A stretch of DNA of 64,000 nucleotides from Stutzerimonas stutzeri (lineage in GTDB: Bacteria; Pseudomonadota; Gammaproteobacteria; Pseudomonadales; Pseudomonadaceae). Where the stretch lies: contig NZ_POUT01000015.1 in the NCBI RefSeq assembly GCF_002890915.1, positions 31,776 through 95,775 of the forward strand, in the 5' to 3' direction. Under the pieces are notes generated by a model. It saw nothing but the letters and a program-made list of their open reading frames with translations, did not search any database and was not told where the DNA came from. Below are positions 8,181-17,930 of this stretch, piece after piece. Position numbers and translations under genes: made by a program. Every line of letters begins with the position of its first letter. Position 1 is the first letter of the stretch.

Positions 8181-8844
8181 TCAGGTAAGCCTCCATCTGG
8201 CGAGTCGTTGAGGAAGGCTGCGTAGCGCGATACGTGGATGATTCATGGTCGCCAGAGGCAGGCCTTCGTCGGTCAACAGGTCGGGCAAGGCCATGAAGTC
8301 ACGTGCGGCTGTTCTGAGCCGCTCGAACAATTCTTCGGCATCGGCCCATATGCCTACCTCTTCGCAGGCCTTCCGCCAGTCTACCTCGCCAGCCAGCTCA
8401 ATGGGCTGCGGCCACTTGGTTGTGCGTGTTACGCCTTCATCGTCCATGACCATGGGGGCTAGGTCATATATAGGGGCCAGCTTCACGCCTTTGTCCATGC
8501 GTAGAATCGATGTATTGCGACCATGGTTGTCCGAGTTGCCCAAGATCAGGTTCAGCAGGTCGCGCCGCAGGTATTCGAACACCAGATCGCCGACCTGCTG
8601 ATCTTGACCCACGCTTTGCCATAGCTCGACGAGGTGTCGCAGTACATTGGTGTGCGACATATAGCTACCGGGCTCGGTCACGCCCGCCAGTGAATACATG
8701 GACTCGACAGCAGTCCGGACGACCCCATCGACAGGTGCCCTCCAGCCCCAACGTGGGTTGCTCGAAGGTCAGTTGCATGGCGTCGTGCCATGCGTGGCCT
8801 GTATGAATCTGTAGGGTGAGCGGGTACATGTCTGCTACCGGCAT
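8181..8844 (-). pseudogene. hipA: hipA kinase toxin remnant with internal deletion and frame change
   Basis: Reading leftward from the ATG at 8844, about 40 codons give a HipA-like N-terminus (MYPLTLQIHTGHAWHDAM). The frame then changes. From about 8720 down to 8181 a second frame encodes about 175 residues of the HipA C-terminal kinase lobe, with the catalytic motif GNSDNHGRN and the metal motif LAPIYDLAPM. A complete HipA of this type is about 430-440 residues, so about half, including the nucleotide-binding P-loop lobe, is missing between the two pieces. The two frames differ by one base, so no full protein can be made. The C-terminal piece has an ATG at 8699 but would lack ATP binding. 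Confidence 0.75.
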
Positions 8845-8940
8845 TTTACTGCCTTAAAAGTAGCCTTCATCTCGCTAAAAGGCAATAAATTACCTTTTTT
8901 GCGCTGCTGAGTGATTAAATAGGCATTTTAGTGCTTATTT
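8837..8940. promoter_or_regulatory. AT-rich operator-like palindrome region upstream of hipA
   Basis: This stretch is much richer in A+T than its surroundings. It contains AAAAGGCAAT-AA-ATTACCTTTT (8877-8898), an inverted repeat with one mismatch per arm pair, plus a looser TTTACTGCC/AAAAGTA repeat over the hipA start. HipB-type regulators bind palindromes in such positions, so an autoregulatory operator is a reasonable inference. The exact site is not proven. Confidence 0.45.
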
Positions 8941-8959
8941 CCAGCGTATGGAGTCTGTT

Positions 8960-9040
8960 TGTAGGAGGCGCCATGCCCGCGATAGCTCTGCAGGTCCGGG
9001 TTTCGCGAGCATGGCCCCGTCCGTCCGCTGGCGGGGGGCC
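8960..9040. repeat. REP-like doublet downstream of the 9048-9935 gene
   Basis: TGTAGGAGGCGCCATGCCCGCGAT at 8960-8983 has the classic Pseudomonas REP form (TGTAGGAGCG-head with a CGCGAT tail). It is followed by a partial inverse copy, TTCGCGAGCATGG. It sits beyond the 3' end of the leftward gene. Confidence 0.55.
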
Positions 9041-9047
9041 AAGCGGT

Positions 9048-9935
9048 TCAGCGCGCCACGGCGACCGGCTTGGCGGCCCACCAGTCCCTCCAGCGAACGC
9101 GTTCGTCACGTACCACCCAGCCGTCCTGCCGGGCGAAGCTTTCCGAGAGCCACAGCCCCCGCGTGCCCACCGGGCTGAACTGGCCGTTGCGCAGTTGCAG
9201 CAACTGATCCTGGGGCTGCCCCTGATGCAGCGGGATCAGGTAGAGGTCCGGCCGGCTGCGGTCCAGGCGGGCCACCAGCCGGCCGTCCTCGAGGCGTTCG
9301 TCGACGTGGAACAGGCTCAGTCGGCGCGCTTCCTTCGGCAGTTCCAGGCGCATGTCGTAGACCAGCTGCAGCGAGGCGGTCGGCAGGTGTACATAGGCGC
9401 GCGGGCGCTCCATCAGCACCATGTTGCCGCATTGCACCGGGCGCGTGGCACCCGACTGCGAGGCGAGCTTGAAGTGCACCGCTTCGCGATACTGGAGGCT
9501 GCTTTCGTATGGCGTGGGCAGCCAGGTATCGCCGAAGCGCCCGGCGAGCCAGCCTTCCGGGGTTTCCAGCAGGCACTCCTCGGCGATTTCCTGGATGGCG
9601 GTGAGCAGCGGCAGGTTCAGCTCGTGTGCCGGGACGTAGCCGGAAATCAGCTTGAGCACCACGTCGCCCCGGTCCAGGCGCTGCTGGCGGACCAGGACCC
9701 AGAATTCGCGGCCCTGCCAGCTGAGGGTCAGGCGTACCGAGACGCCGAGGTTGGCCAGCTCAATGGCGAAATGGCCGGGGGCGGGCACGTCCACCGGGCG
9801 GCGCCGCTCGATCACCTCGCTGAAGTTCAGGGGCCGGCCCAGGCTCTGGTAGCTCAGGCTGTCCGGGCTGGCTTCGACGTATAGTGGCAGGGTCTTGAAT
9901 GCGGCAGGGCTCTTGCGCAGCAGAACTCTCGGCAT
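9048..9935 (-). CDS. Conserved Pseudomonas protein of unknown function (often labelled metal ABC transporter ATPase)
   Basis: A 295-residue soluble protein starting MPRVLLRKSPAAFKTLPL. I recognise it as a widely conserved Pseudomonas family that databases sometimes label metal ABC transporter ATPase. I see no Walker A, ABC signature or Walker B motif, so that label is not supported. Well-conserved-looking stretches are SYQSLGRPLNF, LISGYVPAHELNLPLLTAIQEIAEECLLETPEGWL and FARQDGWVVRDERVRW. The EIAEECLLETPEGW stretch has a Nudix-like flavour, so a divergent Nudix hydrolase fold is possible. AAGGAGGAG lies six bases before the ATG. The gene stands 89 bp downstream of the aldo/keto reductase on the same strand. 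Confidence 0.7.
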   Translation of the reverse strand: MPRVLLRKSPAAFKTLPLYVEASPDSLSYQSLGRPLNFSEVIERRRPVDVPAPGHFAIELANLGVSVRLTLSWQGREFWVLVRQQRLDRGDVVLKLISGYVPAHELNLPLLTAIQEIAEECLLETPEGWLAGRFGDTWLPTPYESSLQYREAVHFKLASQSGATRPVQCGNMVLMERPRAYVHLPTASLQLVYDMRLELPKEARRLSLFHVDERLEDGRLVARLDRSRPDLYLIPLHQGQPQDQLLQLRNGQFSPVGTRGLWLSESFARQDGWVVRDERVRWRDWWAAKPVAVAR

Positions 9936-10024
9936 CCGGCTCCTCCTTGCGTCGCTCGGCCGCTGGGCGGCATCGGGTGGTATCGCCCCCTGGGGCGGGA
10001 GGGAAAGCCTAGCCCAGTTGCCGC

Positions 10025-10834
10025 TCAATTGCCCATCAGGACGGTGGCCGCAGCATGCACGTTGTCGGTGAGGTGGCGCGGGTTGATGGTGCCGATGATG
10101 GCGCCGCTCACGCCGGGTTGCCGGAACAGCAGCTCGAAGCTGCGTCGTACCGGATCTTCGCCCGACCCGAGGCAGGCGTGGCCGCTGGCCAGGGCTTTCT
10201 TGATCAGAATGCCCTTGCCGTGGGTCGCGGCATAGTCGATCACCGGGCGTTCGGCCTGTTCGTTGAGGTTGTAGGTGACCATCGCGCAATCGCCTTGCTC
10301 AAGTGCCAGCAGCCCGCCTTCGACGGTCTTGCCGGAGAGGCCGAAGGCCAGGATCTTGCCTTCGCGCTTGAGCTCGGCGAGGGTCGGGTAGACCTCGCTA
10401 TGTTGCAGGATTTCCACATCGTTGCCGTTCGAATGCACCAGTACCAGTTCGATCCGGTCGGTGCGCAGGCGCTTGAGGCTGCGTTCGACGGAGAAGCGCG
10501 TGTGTGCAGCGGAGAAGTCGAAGCGTGACTGGCCGTTCTCGAACTCCTCGCCCACTTTGCTGACGATCACCCATTCATCGCGCTGGCCGGCCAGTAGCGG
10601 CCCAAGGCGCTCCTCGCTGACACCGTAGGCCGGTGCGGTGTCGATCAGGTTGATTCCCAGCTCGCGGGCGAGCGCCAGCAACTGGCGTGCCTGCACATCG
10701 TCGGGAATGGCGAAGCCGTTGGGGTACTTCACGCCCTGGTCGCGGCCCAGCTTGACCGTGCCCAGGCCCAGTGGGGAGATCGTCAGGCCGGTGCTGCCGA
10801 GCGGACGATGCAGGCCATGCAGGGTCTTGTTCAT
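10025..10834 (-). CDS. Aldo/keto reductase
   Basis: A 269-residue NADPH-dependent oxidoreductase of the TIM-barrel aldo/keto reductase family. Motifs are LGLGTVKLG at the N-terminus, LIDTAPAYGVSEERLG with the catalytic Asp and Tyr, VIVSKVGEE with the Lys strand, VLVHSNG, and a C-terminal SGAIIGTINPRHLTDNV cofactor loop. The substrate is unknown. Its ATG overlaps the stop of the upstream FAD oxidoreductase by four bases (ATGA), so the two are coupled and may act in one pathway. The same pair occurs in P. aeruginosa beside waaA (remembered as PA4991-PA4992). Confidence 0.88.
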   Translation of the reverse strand: MNKTLHGLHRPLGSTGLTISPLGLGTVKLGRDQGVKYPNGFAIPDDVQARQLLALARELGINLIDTAPAYGVSEERLGPLLAGQRDEWVIVSKVGEEFENGQSRFDFSAAHTRFSVERSLKRLRTDRIELVLVHSNGNDVEILQHSEVYPTLAELKREGKILAFGLSGKTVEGGLLALEQGDCAMVTYNLNEQAERPVIDYAATHGKGILIKKALASGHACLGSGEDPVRRSFELLFRQPGVSGAIIGTINPRHLTDNVHAAATVLMGN

Positions 10835-12006
10835 GGCAGCAGGCCCTCCCAGAATGGTTTGCTCAGCGCTGGGCGCGGCAGTTGCGGTAGTGCGGGATGC
10901 TCGCCGGGACGAATGCCGTCGCGGGCGAGGGCGGCTTCGACGCGGTCGGAAAAGTCCGGCGACAGCGCCAGCTTGGTCGGCCAGCCGACCAGCAGGCGAC
11001 CCTGCTCGGCCAGGAAGGCATTGTCCGGGCGGGCCAGGCTGGATTGCGCCGGCTCGGCGCGGTCGACGCGCAGGGTGGCCCAGTGCGCGGCGGAAAGGTC
11101 GATCCAGGGCACCAGTTCGGCCAGTTCCTGCTTCGCCGCGGCGATCTGGCGGGCCTCGTCGCGCGCCACGCCCTCGGCTTCGGCCAGGTCGCCGCCGAGA
11201 TACCAGACCCACTGGCCGTCCGCTGCCGGGTGGCTGGTAACCGTGACCCGCGGCTTGGTTCCGCCACCCAGGCAATGGGCATAGAGCGGTTTGAGCGTCG
11301 GCGCCTTGAGCATCACCATGTGCAGTGGCCGGCGTTGCATGGCCGGTTGCTGCAGGCCCAGCGCAGCGAGCAGTTCGGCGGTGCCGCCGCCGGCGCTGAG
11401 CACGATCCGTTGCGCGCGGATGTCCCGGTCATCGACGCGCAGGCCGACCAATTCGTCGCCTTCACGCAGCGGCTCGATCCGCTCGCCGGCCAGCAGGCTG
11501 TCGCCGGCCAGTTCCGCCAGCCGGGCAATCAGGGTCGGCACGTCCAGCACCAGCTCGCTGAGGCGGTAGACCTTGCCCTTGAACCGTGGGTGCTGCAGCG
11601 CCGGTGGCAGCTCGTCGCCCTTGACCTGGCCGACCCGCGAGCGCACGGCCTTGCTGGCGAAAAAGCTGGTGAGGTTGCCGGCCAGGGTGCCCGGCGACCA
11701 CAGGTAATGCGCATCGGACAGCAGGCGGACACCGCTGAGGTCCAGCTCGCCGCTGCCCTCGAGCGCCTCGCGCCAGCGCCGCGGCATGTCGGCGATGGCT
11801 TCGGAGGCGCCGGTCAGCGCGCCGTGCAGTGCGTACTTGGTGCCGCCGTGGATGATGCCCTGGGATTTCACGCTCTGCCCGCCGCCCAGTGCACCTTTCT
11901 CCACCAGCAGCGTGGCGAAACCCTGCTGGCGCAGGCGTGCATTGAGCCAGAGGCCGGCGACACCGCCGCCAACGATGAGGACGTCGGTGCTGAGGGATTC
12001 GGGCAT
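10831..12006 (-). CDS. FAD-dependent oxidoreductase (DAO family)
   Basis: A 391-residue flavoprotein of the D-amino-acid oxidase/glycerol-3-phosphate dehydrogenase fold. The dinucleotide-binding motif DVLIVGGGVAGLWLNARL lies at residues 8-25. QGIIHGGTKYALHG near residue 50 is typical of this branch, and a second nucleotide contact LSAGGGTAELL is near 200. The frame is open to 12384, but the ATG at 12006 was chosen because MPESLSTDVLIVGGG starts just before the FAD site and GCGAGG precedes it. The natural substrate is unknown. It is coupled to the aldo/keto reductase. Confidence 0.85.
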   Translation of the reverse strand: MPESLSTDVLIVGGGVAGLWLNARLRQQGFATLLVEKGALGGGQSVKSQGIIHGGTKYALHGALTGASEAIADMPRRWREALEGSGELDLSGVRLLSDAHYLWSPGTLAGNLTSFFASKAVRSRVGQVKGDELPPALQHPRFKGKVYRLSELVLDVPTLIARLAELAGDSLLAGERIEPLREGDELVGLRVDDRDIRAQRIVLSAGGGTAELLAALGLQQPAMQRRPLHMVMLKAPTLKPLYAHCLGGGTKPRVTVTSHPAADGQWVWYLGGDLAEAEGVARDEARQIAAAKQELAELVPWIDLSAAHWATLRVDRAEPAQSSLARPDNAFLAEQGRLLVGWPTKLALSPDFSDRVEAALARDGIRPGEHPALPQLPRPALSKPFWEGLLP

Positions 12007-12078
12007 GGGCAGACCTCGCCTGTAAAGCTGTAAATACGGGGCGGCAGTATAACCCGGAGCCCGGCCAGCGCCGTCATG

Positions 12079-12262
12079 GGGCCGGTGTGCACTGGCTGCT
12101 TTGTTGCTGTTGTGGGAGGCCCGCCCCGGGGCGATGCTTTTGATTCTCGGGCAGGCCTGCGGCCTGCATCGCCGCGAGGTCGCGCCTCCCACAGGGGACG
12201 GTTGTGCTGGCTGCTTTTTGTGGGAGGGTCGCCCCGGGGCGATGCTTTGAGACTCGCCAGGC
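12079..12262. repeat. Two REP-like doublet halves in opposite orientation
   Basis: GTGGGAGGCCCGCCCCGGGG-CGATGC begins at 12112. Its inverse, CCTGCATCGCCGCGAGGTCG-CGCCTCCCACAG, follows at about 12162-12194. A third half, GTGGGAGGGTCGCCCCGGGG-CGATGC, ends at 12246. These are the same units as in the array at 13.7-14.1 kb. Confidence 0.8.
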
Positions 12263-12325
12263 TCGCGGGCAGGTATGAAGGCCCTAAGGCCGCCGTTCCC
12301 CATTTGGCGCGCATACACTGACCAG

Positions 12326-12360
12326 CTTCCAGCTTCCAGCTTCCAGCTTCCAGCTTCCAG
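12326..12360. repeat. 7-bp tandem array, CTTCCAG x5, just upstream of waaA
   Basis: Five perfect CTTCCAG units end 22 bases before the waaA ATG. The array occupies the space where the waaA promoter or leader should be. Copy-number change here would alter spacing upstream of the gene. No good ribosome site is seen between the array and the ATG. Confidence 0.95.
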
Positions 12361-12382
12361 CTTTCGAGTAAACTCCGCCTCC

Positions 12383-13651
12383 ATGAACCGTACCCTCTAT
12401 ACCCTGCTGTTCCATCTCGGCCTGCCCCTGATCTTCCTGCGTCTGCTCTGGCGTGCCTGGCGCGCGCCGGCTTACGCGCGGCGCATCGGCGAGCGCTTTG
12501 CCATCGGCTTGCCGCCGCTCGCGCCGGGCGGTATCTGGGTACATGCGGTATCGGTGGGCGAGAGCATCGCCGCAGCGCCGCTGATCCGCGAACTGATGGC
12601 GCGTCACCCCGGGCTGCCGATCACCGTCACCTGCATGACGCCGACCGGCTCGGAGCGCATCCAGGCGCTGTTCGGCGATCGGGTACAGCACTGCTACCTG
12701 CCCTACGACCTGCCGTGGGCCGCGGCGCGTTTTCTCGATCGCGTGCGGCCGAAGCTGGCGGTGGTGATGGAAACCGAGCTCTGGCCCAACCATATCCACC
12801 AGTGCGCACGCCGCGGCATTCCGGTGGCGCTGGCCAATGCGCGGTTGTCCGAGCGCTCGGCCCGCGGCTATGCGCGCTTCGCCCGGCTGACCGCGCCGAT
12901 GCTGGCCGAGCTGAGCCTGATAGCGGTGCAGACTGCGGCCGAGGCCGAGCGCTTTCGCCAGCTGGGTGCGCGCCCGGCAAGCGTCGAGGTGACCGGTTCG
13001 ATCAAGTTCGACCTGAGCATCGATCCGGCACTGCTGGAGCGGGCGGCGGCGTTGCGCACGCAGTGGGATGCCCGGCAGCGGCCGCTGTGGATCGCCGCCA
13101 GCACCCATGTCGGCGAGGACGAGATCGTCCTGGCGGCGCACCGGCAGTTGCTGGCGCAGCATCCGCAGGCCCTGCTGGTGCTGGTGCCACGGCACCCGGA
13201 GCGCTTCGCCGCGGTGGCCGAGCTGTGCCGCAAGGAGGGTTTTGCCAGCGTGCGGCGCTCCCAGGGCGAGGCGGTCGGCGCCGAGATCGAAGTGCTGGTC
13301 GGCGACACCATGGGCGAGCTGCTGTTTCTCTATGCGCTGGCGGATGTCGCCTTCGTCGGCGGCAGCCTGGTGCCCAATGGCGGGCATAACCTGCTGGAGC
13401 CGGCGGCACTGGGCAAACCGGTGCTCAGTGGCCCGCACCTGTTCAATTTCTTCGAGATCGCCACGCAGCTGCGTGACGCCGGTGCGTTGCGGGAAGTGGC
13501 CAGTGCGGCCGAACTGGCGAGTGCGGTCGATGCGCTCTGGAACGATCCGACCCATGCCGAGCGGATGCGTACGGCGGGACTGATGGTGTTGCGGAACAAT
13601 CAGGGCGCGCTGCAGCGGTTACTGGCGGGGCTGGAGCGGCTGGTTCGATAG
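12383..13651 (+). CDS. waaA: 3-deoxy-D-manno-octulosonic acid (Kdo) transferase
   Basis: A 422-residue inner-membrane-associated GT-B glycosyltransferase that adds Kdo from CMP-Kdo to lipid IVA. It has one N-terminal hydrophobic anchor (residues 5-25), the N-domain motif IWVHAVSVGESIAAAPLI near 50, VVMETELWPN with the conserved Glu near 127, and the C-terminal sugar-nucleotide block FVGGSLVPNGGHNLLEPAALGKPV. The ATG giving MNRTLYTLLFHLGLPL is chosen because the anchor starts there; upstream sequence is repeat. Confidence 0.95.
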   Translation: MNRTLYTLLFHLGLPLIFLRLLWRAWRAPAYARRIGERFAIGLPPLAPGGIWVHAVSVGESIAAAPLIRELMARHPGLPITVTCMTPTGSERIQALFGDRVQHCYLPYDLPWAAARFLDRVRPKLAVVMETELWPNHIHQCARRGIPVALANARLSERSARGYARFARLTAPMLAELSLIAVQTAAEAERFRQLGARPASVEVTGSIKFDLSIDPALLERAAALRTQWDARQRPLWIAASTHVGEDEIVLAAHRQLLAQHPQALLVLVPRHPERFAAVAELCRKEGFASVRRSQGEAVGAEIEVLVGDTMGELLFLYALADVAFVGGSLVPNGGHNLLEPAALGKPVLSGPHLFNFFEIATQLRDAGALREVASAAELASAVDALWNDPTHAERMRTAGLMVLRNNQGALQRLLAGLERLVR

Positions 13652-13680
13652 CGCGCGCCGACCCAGCCTTCACATTTCTT

Positions 13681-14128
13681 TTGGCAGTCCTTCGGCCTGC
13701 ATCGCCGCGAGGTCGCGCCTCCCACAGGGTTCGATGTGCACCGGCTGCTTTGGGTGTAAGGCCCGCCCCCGGGAAGATGCTTTCAAGCTTCAAGCTGGGC
13801 AGCCCTTCGGCCTGCATCGCCGCGAGGTCGCGCCTCCCACAGGGTTCGGTGTGCACCGGCTGCTTTGGGTGGGGGCTGCCCCGGGGCGATGCTTTCAAGC
13901 TTCAAGCTGGGCAGTCCTTCGGCCTGCATCGCCGCGAGGTCGCGCCTCCCACAGGGTTCGGTGTGCACCGGCTGCTTTGGGTGGGGGCCCGCCTCGGGGC
14001 GATGCTTTCAAGCTTCAAGCTGGGCAGCCCTTCGGCCTGCATCGCCGCGAGGTCGCGCCTCCCACAGGGTTCGATGTGCACCGGCTGCTTTGGGTGGGAG
14101 GCCCGCCCCGGGGCGATGCTTTCAAGAT
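13681..14128. repeat. Four-copy tandem array of REP doublet plus CTTCAAG heptamers, period about 113 bp
   Basis: Four units begin with CGGCCTGCATCG at 13693, 13808, 13920 and 14033, giving spacings of 115, 112 and 113 bp. Each has a REP half (CGCCGCGAGGTCGCGCCTCC), a spacer ending CACCGGCTGCTTTGGGTG, an opposing half (GCCCCGGGGCGATGCTTT) and usually two CTTCAAG heptamers before GGGCAG and the next unit. The halves are inverted relative to each other, so each unit can form a long hairpin. It fills the 13652-14150 gap between waaA and the convergent opmH. Confidence 0.93.
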
Positions 14129-14150
14129 GGCAGGCCTGCGAGGGTGCCCC

Positions 14151-15605
14151 CTAATAATCCATCCGCACCGGCTGGCCGATGGTCTGTGGCAGGTCCGGCG
14201 GCAGGAAGTCGCTATCCGGGTCGTAGTCGGGCTTGAGGTAGGCGGCTAGCTCCTGCAGGTCGTCCGGGTTGAGCGTGCCGGCGGCCTGTTTCAGGCGCAG
14301 GTTGTCGAGGATGTAGTCGTAGCGTGCGTCGTTGTAGTCGCGCACGGCCGCGTACAGCCGGCGCTGGGTGTCGAGCACGTCGACGATATTGCGGGTACCC
14401 ACCTGGTAGCCGATCTCGGTGGCTTCCAGGGCGCTCTGGTTGGAGATGATCGACTGCCGGCGCGCCTGTACCTGTTCGATATCGGTGTTCACCGCCCGGT
14501 GCAGGTTGCGCGTGGTTTCGACCACCTGCCGGCGCAGGCTTTCGCGCTGCTGTTCGCTCTGGCTGAGCAGGTGATAGGCCTCGCGGCTCTGCGAGCTGGT
14601 CAGGCCGCCGCTGTAGATAGGGATGTTCAGTTGCAGGCCGATGCTGCGCTGCTCGGCATCGCCGGTGTAGCGCGGCAGGTCGAAACCCGGAATGCTTTGG
14701 GTATTGCTGAACCCCAGCAAGTCATTGTCGCCCTTGCGGTAGGACGCCACCGCATCGAGCGTCGGCGCATGGCCGGCGCGGCGCTGGCGCAGGGTCTCCT
14801 CGGCGGCGGTCACCGCGTAGTTCACCGCCAGCAGGTTGAGGTTCTGCTGCGTGGCGGTATCGACCCAGGCCTTGGCGTCGTTCGGCGTCGGCGCCAGCAC
14901 CGGCAGGGTGTGGCGGATGCCTTCCAGGGCGATGTATTCGCGGTTGGTCAGGGTGAACAGCGCCTGGAAGGCATCATCCACCTGGCGTTGGGCGATGAGG
15001 CGGTTGGCACGTGCGGTATCGAAGCCGGCCTGGGCCTCGAGCACATCGGTACGGTCGGACAGGCCGACCTCGAAGCGCTCGTTGGCCTGGTCCAGCTGGC
15101 GCTTGAATGCGGCTTCCTCGGCCTTCAGCGCGGCCAGGTTGTCCTGCGCGCGCAGCACCGCGAAGTAGGCCTGGGCGCTCTGCAGGATCAGGTCCTGTTC
15201 GGCGACCGAATATTCCAGTGCCGCCTGCTCGCCGACGGCTTCGGCGGCCTTGAGCTGGAACCAGCGGTCGGCGCGGAAGATCGGCTGGCTCAGGGTAGCC
15301 TGGTAGGCGGTGCCGCTGCGTGACAGCGAGCTCGAGCCCATGCTGGTGTCCACGTCGGTCTCGGTATCGCTCAGTTCGGCACCGGCGCTGAGGTTGGGCA
15401 GCAAGCCCGCTCGCGCCTGGGGCACGACTTCCTGGCGGGCGCGGAACTGCGCGCGGGCCGCGGCCAGGTCGGCGTTGTTGTTGACGGCTTGCTGATAGAC
15501 GCTGACCAGGTCGGTCTTGCTGGCGAGCGGAGCGGGGCTTTCCGCCCAGGCCGCTCCACTGGAGAGGGCGGCCACGGCAAGAGCCAGGGGAAGTCTGCGC
15601 AGCAT
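14151..15605 (-). CDS. opmH: TolC/OpmH family outer-membrane efflux channel
   Basis: A 484-residue outer-membrane efflux protein with a signal peptide (MLRRLPLALAVAALSSGAAWA) and two coiled-coil-rich OEP repeats. These form the TolC trimeric duct used by tripartite pumps and type I secretion. Typical features are YQQAVNNNADLAAARAQFRA in the first repeat and the closing motif YQVGTRNIVDVLDTQRRLYAA-RDYNDARYDYI. In P. aeruginosa the TolC-like protein next to thiC is OpmH. A TTG start 11 codons upstream is possible, but the ATG immediately before the signal peptide fits better. It diverges from thiC. Confidence 0.9.
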   Translation of the reverse strand: MLRRLPLALAVAALSSGAAWAESPAPLASKTDLVSVYQQAVNNNADLAAARAQFRARQEVVPQARAGLLPNLSAGAELSDTETDVDTSMGSSSLSRSGTAYQATLSQPIFRADRWFQLKAAEAVGEQAALEYSVAEQDLILQSAQAYFAVLRAQDNLAALKAEEAAFKRQLDQANERFEVGLSDRTDVLEAQAGFDTARANRLIAQRQVDDAFQALFTLTNREYIALEGIRHTLPVLAPTPNDAKAWVDTATQQNLNLLAVNYAVTAAEETLRQRRAGHAPTLDAVASYRKGDNDLLGFSNTQSIPGFDLPRYTGDAEQRSIGLQLNIPIYSGGLTSSQSREAYHLLSQSEQQRESLRRQVVETTRNLHRAVNTDIEQVQARRQSIISNQSALEATEIGYQVGTRNIVDVLDTQRRLYAAVRDYNDARYDYILDNLRLKQAAGTLNPDDLQELAAYLKPDYDPDSDFLPPDLPQTIGQPVRMDY

Positions 15606-15724
15606 TTTGGATTCATCCTGAACAAAGCTGATGGGCAAGGCTAAGCGGCACGTGGCGGAGGGTCAAGGCGGGCGTATGCGCCGTCCGCCGGGTTTCGACG
15701 CGCGTGGCATCGGGGCGCGAAAAT

Positions 15725-15736
15725 GACCGAACGGTC
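15725..15736. promoter_or_regulatory. GACCG-AA-CGGTC palindrome in the opmH/thiC intergenic region
   Basis: A perfect 5+2+5 inverted repeat, inside a wider AAAT...ATTT frame, lies about 120 bp upstream of the opmH ATG and before the thiC riboswitch. Its form resembles sites of TetR-family repressors, which often control efflux genes. No regulator gene is adjacent, so the binding protein is unknown. Confidence 0.35.
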
Positions 15737-15792
15737 GGCGATTTGCTCCGGCGCGATGGTTTTCCCTGCGGCTCTTGATTAGACTCACTCCC

Positions 15793-15888
15793 GTTCTTGT
15801 CGGGGTGCCTTGAAGCGAAGGCTGAGATCGGACAGTTCCGGATCCCGTTGAACCTGATCAGGTTAAGGCCTGCGTAGGGAACAAGATG
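15793..15888 (+). promoter_or_regulatory. TPP riboswitch (THI element)
   Basis: The conserved thiamine-pyrophosphate aptamer is plain. The P1 strands GTTCTTGT and ACAAGA (15793-15800, 15881-15886) close the element. CGGGGTGCC and GGCTGAGATC form the pyrimidine-sensor side. CCCGTTGAACCTGATCAGG and CCTGCGTAGGGAAC form the pyrophosphate-sensor side. TPP binding normally lowers thiC expression. Downstream are hairpins CTCGCC/GGCGAG (15891-15910) and GCCGC/GCGGC (15917-15930), candidates for the expression platform, and AGGAGAAG just before thiC. Confidence 0.95.
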
Positions 15889-15995
15889 TCCTCGCCCGCC
15901 TCTTGGCGAGTCTCTAGCCGCCGCTGCGGCGCCCCCGATGCCCTTGATCCGCCGTGTTGCTCAGGTTCGCTCCGACATTTCCCCAGGAGAAGCCG

Positions 15996-17879
<1,884 letters not shown>

Positions 17880-17930
17880 CCGGCGAGGCGTGGCGAAGCG
17901 GGCCGGTGGAGTCCGGTCCGCTTCCTGTCC

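Noticed and set aside
8181..8699. The C-terminal HipA piece as an active toxin
   Set aside because: It lacks the nucleotide-binding lobe, so kinase activity is unlikely despite the intact catalytic motif.
9984..9997. CGCCCC-CT-GGGGCG hairpin as a terminator
   Set aside because: The stem is only six pairs and no T-run follows on either strand; too weak to call.
13681..14249. Open frames of 120-170 residues across the 113-bp array
   Set aside because: Repeat spacing of 112, 113 and 115 is not a multiple of three, frames overlap in all phases on both strands, and there is no ribosome site; they are products of stop-poor GC-rich repeats.
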